From positions 505,874-568,155 of the forward strand of contig NW_005434652.1 of assembly GCF_000315625.1 (NCBI RefSeq): a DNA stretch of 62,282 nt. The letters run 5' to 3'. This document shows positions 55,749 to 62,282 of this stretch, piece after piece. Below the pieces are notes generated by a model. That model worked only from the letters and a program-made list of their open reading frames with translations. It did not search any database and was not told the DNA's origin. The position numbers were made by a program, and so were the translations under genes. The stretch comes from Guillardia theta CCMP2712. Taxonomy: Eukaryota > Cryptophyceae > Pyrenomonadales > Geminigeraceae. The first letter of the stretch is position 1. Every line of letters starts with the position of its first letter.

Positions 55749-56233
55749 GATGTAGAGGCGAGAAGCTTCGACACTTGCTGTTGGTCAGCATCAACAAACT
55801 CTCCACAACCACATGTGTCTTCCTGATGCCTTTTCAAGATGAGCCAGGGGCTCTTTCATTCTCATCGGTATGAGCTTCAATGACTGGTTTCTTGTCTCTC
55901 AAGTCACTTCGCGCATGCTCATACAATCTGCATCGACTCTACTAGTTCAATTCCTCCTGGCAGGAGTGCGAGACCTGTTCGTTGCTCACTAAAGGTTGTG
56001 TGCGGCTAGTAGAGGTCAGGCTTGGTGCCGCTAGTAGTGGTCAGGTTCCCAGTTGACTGGAAGGAGATTTGCACGGAATGAGAGTCTGCAGTACAGGATG
56101 CGTCAGGTAGAGAAGCGAGCGCGAGTTCCCTGCCTGTCGTCGATGGTAGGCAGGAGGAGTTTCCCGTGGCTTCCTGGCAAGTCCGTCCTGAAGAGCGACG
56201 CACGTCAGATCACGAGGGTCAAGCTCTGAGGGC

Positions 56234-57449
56234 TCACATTGGCTGCTCCGGCAGAGGCCCCATGATGTTGTCCCCGGGATAGTCGCCAGTGAGACCTAGC
56301 TCACCGGGCAGGCGACCTCTGAGGAAGAGAAGCAGAGGCAAAGGAGTTGGCACGAGAGAGCGAGTCAATTTGAGGCAAACGAGAAAGGGGGGAGAGGGGG
56401 AGAGTGAGGAGGGGGCGAAAGGATGGCGAGAGGCAAAGGAATGAGAGGAATGGAACGCGGATGATCAGAGTCAAACGTCAGAGCAGCGCCAGGCAATGAA
56501 AGGCAGGAGAGCGAGGAGGAGCAGAGGGGAGAGCTTGCCTGAACCACAGAGGACCTTCGATGCGGGAGCTTCTTAGGATGAGGGTGCTCTTCATGCTCCT
56601 CAACCCGGAATAGAACGCTTCGTTTCTCGTCCTCGTTATCCTACCCCATCGCTTTCAAACATCTCAAAGCGCAGGAGGGCGGCATTACGTGCATTTGTAA
56701 AGGACGAAACAAGCTTCATCGTTGTATCCTAGAAGAGCAAACTCACTGGCAACATCGAAGGGTTGCTTCTTTTCCTTGCCTATCGCTCTATCATTCTGGT
56801 CGAAGTTGGTGTCCATTGCAACCACCGCTGATCTGTCCTGGGCGTACACTCCCAACCCTGCTGGAATATCAGAACAGGTACTCTTTCCTCACCCGCGGCC
56901 CCCCCACACCCCCACACCCTCCTCCTCCTCCTTCTTTCCCTCCTCCTTGCACCTGAAGCTCTGCCAGTCTTGTCTACAGTGCATCTCGTAAGCTGGCATT
57001 GGCTTTTCCCTCTGCCAGCAATTGTCAAGCATATCAAGTGTGCTGGCCCTCGTGTGTCTACGAGCAGTAGATTCCGTCGGCTGCCGAGTTCAAGCTGATA
57101 GGCCAGGCGAACCCTCCCTGACAGAGAGTCAGATGCTTCTGAAGCCAGCAACACAGACTACCACTCCACAGGCAATGCAGGACACGTTCCCTTCGCTCAT
57201 GAGCTTGATCGCAATGCCACCAGCAGAGCGAAACTGTCGTTCGTCATCCTCTCGAGACTTCCCACTCCCCCCACCTGGGACTTGCGGAACTTCCAAGGAC
57301 CTGCGTGCACCTCGACGCATCCCTAAGCGCAAGTGAACTTCAAGCGGGGCCTCACGAGGGTCTACCGTGAAGCACAGGTTGGTAGTATGTAGCATCGTCA
57401 TCGTCTCAATGCGGCCATGCGCCTGCACCCTGGCGGTCATGCGTTGCAA
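56234..57449 (-). CDS. Unknown spliced gene
   Basis: Coding segments from the right: TMLHTTNLCFTVDPREAP with LEVHLRLGMRRGARRS (57.4-57.3 kb), IAIKLMSEGNVSCIACG, then GRVRLAYQLELGSRRNLLLV and DTRGPAHLICLTIAG. An intron joins TRCTVDKTGRAS to AGLGVYAQDRSAVVAMDTNF, followed by NDRAIGKEKKQPFDVASEFA, then DEKRSVLFRVEEHEEHPHPK, and LGLTGDYPGDNIMGPLPEQP before a TGA at 56234-56236. The phrases look well conserved, but I do not recognise the family. It may be the 3' half of the gene to its right, since no firm boundary separates them. The 3' end could also extend to about 56.0 kb. Confidence 0.45.
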
Positions 57450-57657
57450 CCACTCGCTGCCTCCTAACCCATAGCCCGAAGATCAGCCTGCCCCAGCTGC
57501 GAGATCGCGCCTCCCCTGTCATGTTCTTGCACCAGTCAGCGTCTTCACTTCGGCAGGTGAGTTTACGAGGGTTCGGAATGATGTCTTTATGGAGAGCGGA
57601 TGCCGGCCTTTGGGGTGGTCGCCGATCTCGATGGCCTGCGTGGGAAGCGCGTGACTG

Positions 57658-59392
57658 TCAATTGATGTCTTCAAGCTCCCGGAGAGCTGATGTTTCCTTC
57701 CTACCTCTTCGTATCGATAGTCCCCGCTCCTCACAAAGAGGGACTGGCCCTAACAGACAAGGTGACTGCAGTGTGTGCGATCCGAAGCGCGTCCAGCAGA
57801 CCTCAGACAAATTCTTCATGGCCAGCTTGACACTTGGGAAGTCGCGAGGGATTTCAATCTGGCGCAGGAGGTTTACCAAGCACGCCAATTGCGGATGACA
57901 AGTTGCGTACAGTCGCGTCAGGGGCAAATTCAATCTTCTGAGGAGGGTGATAGCGTTGGAGGACCTCCGGCAGGTACCTGAGAAGGAAATAAGGAGTGAT
58001 CCTTGAGAGGCATGGCCGACTGACCACCACGTGTCAACAAACTCGGGAGGACAACCATCTTTGAGCGTCTTCGAATCGAGAGCTCGGACCTGGAAGGTTT
58101 GGAAATTAGACAAACAACTGAGAGAATCGGCGTACGAGGTAAGGTTTCAATGCGTTGTCGTCCTCTACAATCACTCCGACGTCCTTCGAAATACAAAAAG
58201 CATCACAAAGACACAGATTTCGAATTGCAGAATACTGCTTAACCTCCGGTTTGAGGGGACCAAACTGAGCATCGTTGAGTGGCAGGTCAGAATCGAGATC
58301 TGAGACCTGCTCACTGGTCAGTCACTGGGAGTGAGCACAGGAGCTTCGCACGTCGTCCCTTCCCGGCTTGAGGTACTTGGAGACGTTGAAGGTCTAGGGC
58401 AGGCAGTCAGGTTTCCTACCGACCACTTCCCATCCACCTTAAAATCTTTCGAAAGCGTCACAAGATCTCCAACTCGGAACTGATGCTGGGGCGGTCGCTC
58501 TTCGAGAGTCACATTCCTCTCATAATATCTGCATGGTACGGCATGCTATCAGTTCCGAACGCTGTTGCTGGGAGTTGAGATCACTTGTATTTCTCCTTCA
58601 GATAGGGATACAAGCGTTTCTTTCCTTCTTCGTCCACTTGGCCAAGATATCCCTACAGCACAACCTAATTCAGCAATGGAGCATGCTGCTCGCTTCCAAT
58701 CACTTCGGGATTGTCTTCCAATATCCTTTCAATCTCATCCTTCTCGGAGGATTCAACCTCAGAACTATCCGAATCTTTGTCCTTGTCGAAATGCATGTCG
58801 TAGTCCCCATACTTATTCTTGTCTACCCCAGCGTACATGTCATCGTACCTGCAAAGAAAGAATCAAATATTGTATTCCAGCAACGTTGCAAACCATTTAT
58901 TTTCTCCCAGTATGAGCCTCTCTTTCATTCCTGGAGGGATGGCGGCTCAAAATCATTCGCAGAGGCCAGGTGTACAGACCTCGGGCAAGCTGTTGATCTT
59001 CATCCTTCGCGTTCGCCTCTTCGGGCCAAGGTCGGTCGTTTTCCTCGCCATCATCGAGGAACGGGTCTTTCGCGTCAAGGTCGTAGGTTCCCCATCCCTT
59101 GTCGACCTCCTCCGCTGCAACGAAAACTCATCTCAGAGAAATGGAGACGACTTGATCAAAATCTGTCACCGTCGTTTCCATCGCCTCCTCGCATTCTCAG
59201 TGAGTTAGCGCAACGCAGCGTCCAGCGTTCAAGGCCTCTTCCCTGGTGGTAGCTGTGGGGGGGCGCTGGGGCAGGAAATCTCCTAAGGGTGTGAACAAGA
59301 GCAGCTGACCCAGCGCTCTTGTCCAGGGCAAAACCAAGGAAGCTGATCCAGATGCAAAGGAGAGCCTCATCATGCATTGCCATCGCGCTCAT
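57658..59392 (-). CDS. Unknown spliced gene with leader peptide, possibly plastid-targeted
   Basis: ATG at 59392 begins MSAMAMHDEALLCIWISFLG, a signal-peptide-like start, followed by an Arg/Pro/Ser-rich stretch that could be a transit region. Later exons are acidic: EEVDKGWGTYDLDAKDPFLD, then RYDDMYAGVDKNKYGDYDMH and SSEKDEIERILEDNPEVIGS. Next come GYLGQVDEEGKKRLYPYLKE and YYERNVTLEERPPQHQF with RVGDLVTLSKDFKVDGKW, which resembles a small beta-barrel. The last clear block is GCPPEFVDTWWSVGHASQ, then LLRRLNLPLTRLYATCHPQ and IPRDFPSVKLAMKNLSEVCW. No family is recognised. It may continue into the gene on its left. Confidence 0.45.
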
Positions 59393-60002
59393 GTTGTCGG
59401 TCTGACTACTGCTCCGCTCAGTTGCAACAGAAGAGCATTGCCATCATCAGCACATCATGGATGGAAGATAGGACAAGCGATTAAGGCCTGATTGAATTGT
59501 AGATGTTACCACATGAAGGACAGAAATCATCGCGCGCCCTTCCCTCTTGTCAGTTTTCTCAGAAATATCTCCTTCTGGCCATTCAACTCGTTATCACTCT
59601 TCTTCTGTGCATTTCCTCTCCAGTCTCCTTCTTGTATTTCCCTCCTTCCCCCCCACGCTCCCTCCTTTCCTCCCTCTCTTCTTTTTCTATCCGCTCCCTC
59701 CTGCATCTCCAACCCTTCTCCCTCCCTCCTTCCTCATTTTTCGCATCTTCTCTCCTCTCCTTGCATCATCTCCGCCTCCTCCTTCTCTCCTCTCACTGTG
59801 AGTTCTTCCTCTGTTACTCCAAGCACACAGCATTGCGACCAAATGCTTTGGCAGCAGGGAGAAAAGACAGCAACTATCTTTTACCTCCCATACTACCTCT
59901 TTCTCTGAGGTGTCTCAGGGCATCTAAAACTCAATTAGCTCGATTACTTCTCTAGTCAGTCCTTCGGTCTGAGGCGGGCAGGCCGGGGGTCCTCGCGCTA
60001 CA
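59393..60002. other. Pyrimidine-rich spacer
   Basis: CT-rich low-complexity DNA between divergent genes. Ser/Leu/Pro-rich frames at 59490-59950 follow from the base composition and are not genes. Confidence 0.5.
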
Positions 60003-60767
60003 ATGGAGAATGTGGTGGGCGGGAAGCTCAAACTGAAGAAGCCGCTGGAAGGAGCGATCAAGTAAGAGAGGAGAGAGAGGAGAGAGAGAGGATGTCAACT
60101 GGAAGGAGAGGGAAGTGAGGGACGTGAGGTAAGAGCAAGAGCAAGTTGAGATGAGGGAAGCGGAAGGGAGGCTTGTGGAGGATCGAAAGCAGGACGCGAT
60201 AGGTGAAAGTACAATGAGGGGAGCAGCTGGGATTGATTCTGCTCGAAGTCGCAATGCAACGATGCAAGAGTGAGATAACAAAGCTTCGTTAGGAGAGAGC
60301 TGTTCATTGTGATTGCAGTTGTCCTCATGACAGATCACATACGAGCAGCAGGATTTCTAAGCTCTGTTGTGCAGAAAGAAGAAGCTGAAGAAGGACACAA
60401 AGGCCGGGAATGAAGTCGTGGAGACCAAAGAAAGCAAGAGGTGACTCATTTGTTGCTAGATGGATCGGTAAAGTAGGATGTCAGTACCAAGCAAGACCTT
60501 GACGATGATGGAAGAACGGCATACGAGAGGAAGTGGGACGAACAGGTGGCTGGTGACATTGAGTGAGGGGAGTTGAAACCTTGCTTCAGCTGCAGAAGTT
60601 GGAACAAAGGCGAGCCAAGGAGAACGCTAAGAAGAGTCACAGGTGCGCGACGATACAGCTAGACCTCACTGACTCGTCCTGCTAGGCAACGGGTCGATGA
60701 ATTCAATGAAAGGCTCAGCAAGCTCTCGGAGCACAACGACGTTCCCCGTGTTGCAGGAGGCGCTTGA
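60003..60767 (+). CDS. FAM32A: FAM32A homologue (spliceosome-associated)
   Basis: Small basic nuclear protein that in humans acts in the catalytic spliceosome during exon ligation. Five exons. The first (60003-60061) reads MENVVGGKLKLKKPLEGAIK. Next is KKKLKKDTKAGNEVVETKES from an exon at 60375. Then come TKQDLDDDGRTAYERKWDEQ, LQKLEQRRAKENAKKSHR and QRVDEFNERLSKLSEHNDVP, ending RVAGGA with TGA at 60765-60767. The N-terminal GxLKLK, the Lys-rich patch and the final KKSHRQRVDEFN/HNDVP block are the family's hallmarks, and the length (about 100 aa) fits. It converges on the next gene, with stop codons about 40 nt apart. Confidence 0.85.
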
Positions 60768-60810
60768 GCCTATTCATCTGGTGATAGATGTAGAAGAATG
60801 CATGTTTGGT

Positions 60811-62282
60811 TCATTCTTGTTCTATGTCGCGATTCTCTACTCGACTCACTCGCTCCTGCAATGCGTTGAGCTCCTCAATGTGCCTGCAGTTGGACAAGCT
60901 GCTGTCAGTCTCTTGCCGCACGCATGTGATGCTCATCACCGGGCGATGATTACGTCCAGGGCATCTGCTTCTCGCAGGAGTTGGCGAGCTTCTAGTTTCC
61001 TGGCGTGAGCATCGGACAGCTCCTTCACTTGCTCATCCTGCAGAAGAAACAAACAAGGTTCAAACCAGCAACTGCATAAACCTTGAAGCACCTTCCGGTT
61101 CTTCAGCAGCATGGCCTCCTCAAGCTCGACACAAGACTTGCAAGCCTGCTTCAATTCTGCCTCTTTGTCTCTCGCCGTCTTCTCCGCTCGCCCTGCCAAA
61201 AGGATCAGACAGAAAGTTCAACCGGCTGGATGTATTACCAGCGCTCCTTAGACCCCAACGAGCTTGGTCTGCAGGAGCCTGGAACTCTCGCTCGAGGAAG
61301 GGAGACGAGTCGACATCGACTTGCGAGAAGTGGTTGGTGTGAACGAGATTATGCCTGTCCTCTTGGTCCAACTGTGTGGCAGTCGAGCCGTGCATGGTGT
61401 AGACGCCAAAGATAGAAGATTTCCGTTGCAGCTGAGCCTCGTGAGGGAAAACTTCTTTCCCCGACAGTCCGCAGCAGTCTTCTCCACAGCAGTCACATCG
61501 ATCCGCTGAAAGGGAGTCGCAGCCACAGCACATGCACCTGACGGGCAACCGCTGCATCGGCCTCTGCAATGTCCTCTCGCGGGTGTCCTGCGACGCAGGC
61601 CTCGTCTCGGCCTTCACCTCCATCTCTCGCACTCTCACAGCAGCTCTGTCGGCTTCCGAACGCATCCTCTTGGCACACGCCTTCAGGTGAGACACGAAGA
61701 ACCGCAGGTCTGCGACGTTGTTTTTCATTCTCTGCACGCTCAAACCGTCCCTTGCCTCTTCATTTGTCAACTTTTCGACCATGGTTGAGTTCACCGCTGG
61801 TGTCTCGTGCGGCCTGACGCTACTGAAGACTCCAAAGGTGAAGTTCGTCTTCATCTGCCTGTCTTCCCCACTTCCTTCAAAACATTGTCCTTCCCGGAGG
61901 TGAGCGCGAACGAGCTGGAGCTCTTGGCGTACCAGCACCTCCCATTCTTCTACTGTCCGTTCAGAAAGCTTGCTTTCAGCCTTTGCCTCTGCAGACGGAT
62001 CGGAAGAGAAGTGATGCAGGTGAACAAGGCTGTGAATGTCTGTCTTGGATAGCACAGTGGAGCCGTGCTTGTGCATCGTGTAAATCTTGGTAATGCCAGA
62101 GTGTGAAGATGGCGAAGGGGCAAGGGCCTGGAGATCTGATCCACAAGCGTCACATCGAAGAGAGCTGCTAATGCGTCAATAAATGTCCGAACTCCCGTGA
62201 ATTTTGACCTCATTGTATGACAACCACAAAGGCGACAGATGATCAGCTTGTCCTCCAGTTCTGCAACGTCAGATGGTTGCGA
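60811..62282 (-). CDS. Cys-rich coiled-coil protein with internal repeats (5' end outside the window)
   Basis: The visible part starts in the first zinc-like motif (CRLCGCHT, spliced to RCDACGSDLQALAP) and a 'IYTMHKHGSTVLSKTDIHSL / VHLHHFSSD' block. A long helix (VEEWEVLVRQELQLVRAHLR) and coiled-coil segments (RMKNNVADLRFFVSHLKACA) follow. A second copy of the whole module then appears: CMCCGCDSLSADRCDCCGED, then VYTMHGSTATQLDQEDRHNL with VHTNHFSQVD. More coiled coil (ELKQACKSCVELEEAMLLK; LSDAHARKLEARQLLREADA) leads through a small intron to HIEELNALQERVSRVENRD, with TGA at 60811-60813. The duplicated Cys4-plus-'YTMHxGST' unit is not one I know. A structural or cytoskeletal role is possible but unproven. 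Confidence 0.65.

Overview
This is eukaryotic nuclear DNA. Genes sit on both strands and are cut by many short GT-AG introns, mostly about 45-110 nt. There are no operons or Shine-Dalgarno sites, and simple repeats fill introns and spacers. The clearest taxonomic clue is a giant single-chain acetyl-CoA carboxylase at 14.2-20.7 kb. Its N-terminus looks bipartite: a signal peptide followed by a transit-like stretch with Phe near the junction. That is the type used by algae with a complex red-derived plastid. Together with the short introns and moderate GC, I infer a cryptophyte-like alga (Guillardia-type). This is an inference, not a database match.

Layout, left to right. 0-2.9 kb: the 3'-truncated ciliary gene CFAP70 (minus). 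3.9-4.9 kb: a Cys-rich protein with a C-terminal Tudor-like domain (minus). 5.5-6.7 kb: a multi-pass membrane protein (plus). 7.3-8.7 kb: a heat-shock transcription factor (minus). 11.1-12.6 kb: a secreted three-repeat protein (plus). 14.2-20.7 kb: plastid acetyl-CoA carboxylase (plus). 20.8-22.2 kb: a nucleoplasmin-like protein with a LOTUS-like C-terminus (minus). 23.3-24.1 kb: an unknown 265-aa protein (plus). 24.4-28.4 kb: a very large receptor-like kinase with MIB, SPRY, beta-helix, HEPN, kinase and SAM-like parts (minus), whose 5' end runs through a chain of single-codon micro-exons at 28.5-29.1 kb. 30.3-31.6 kb: an unknown spliced gene (minus). 32.8-37.1 kb: an MLO-like membrane protein fused to four EF-hands (plus). 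37.3 kb: tRNA-Asp. 37.9-39.7 kb: a GH13 branching-enzyme-like protein (plus). 39.9-43.0 kb: a multi-CNB protein with a kinase N-lobe (minus). 44.0-46.9 kb: a cyanobacterial-type pseudokinase (plus). 48.6 kb: a retrotransposon integrase scrap next to an assembly gap. 49.4-51.1 kb: a SPRY protein (plus). 51.4-53.9 kb: a PDZ-PA protein (minus). 55.0-55.7 kb: mitochondrial bS21m (plus). 56.2-59.4 kb: two poorly resolved spliced genes, or one (minus). 60.0-60.8 kb: a FAM32A homologue (plus). 60.8 kb to the end: a repeat-bearing Cys-rich coiled-coil protein, 5'-truncated (minus).

The most unusual features are the micro-exon chain, the HEPN-kinase protein (sensor-like domains, an intact HEPN RNase motif and an intact kinase in one chain), the MLO-EF-hand fusion and the nucleoplasmin-LOTUS fusion. 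Neighbouring genes do not form one pathway. Exon joins were made by eye from splice consensus and reading frame, so the outer limits of several genes are approximate.
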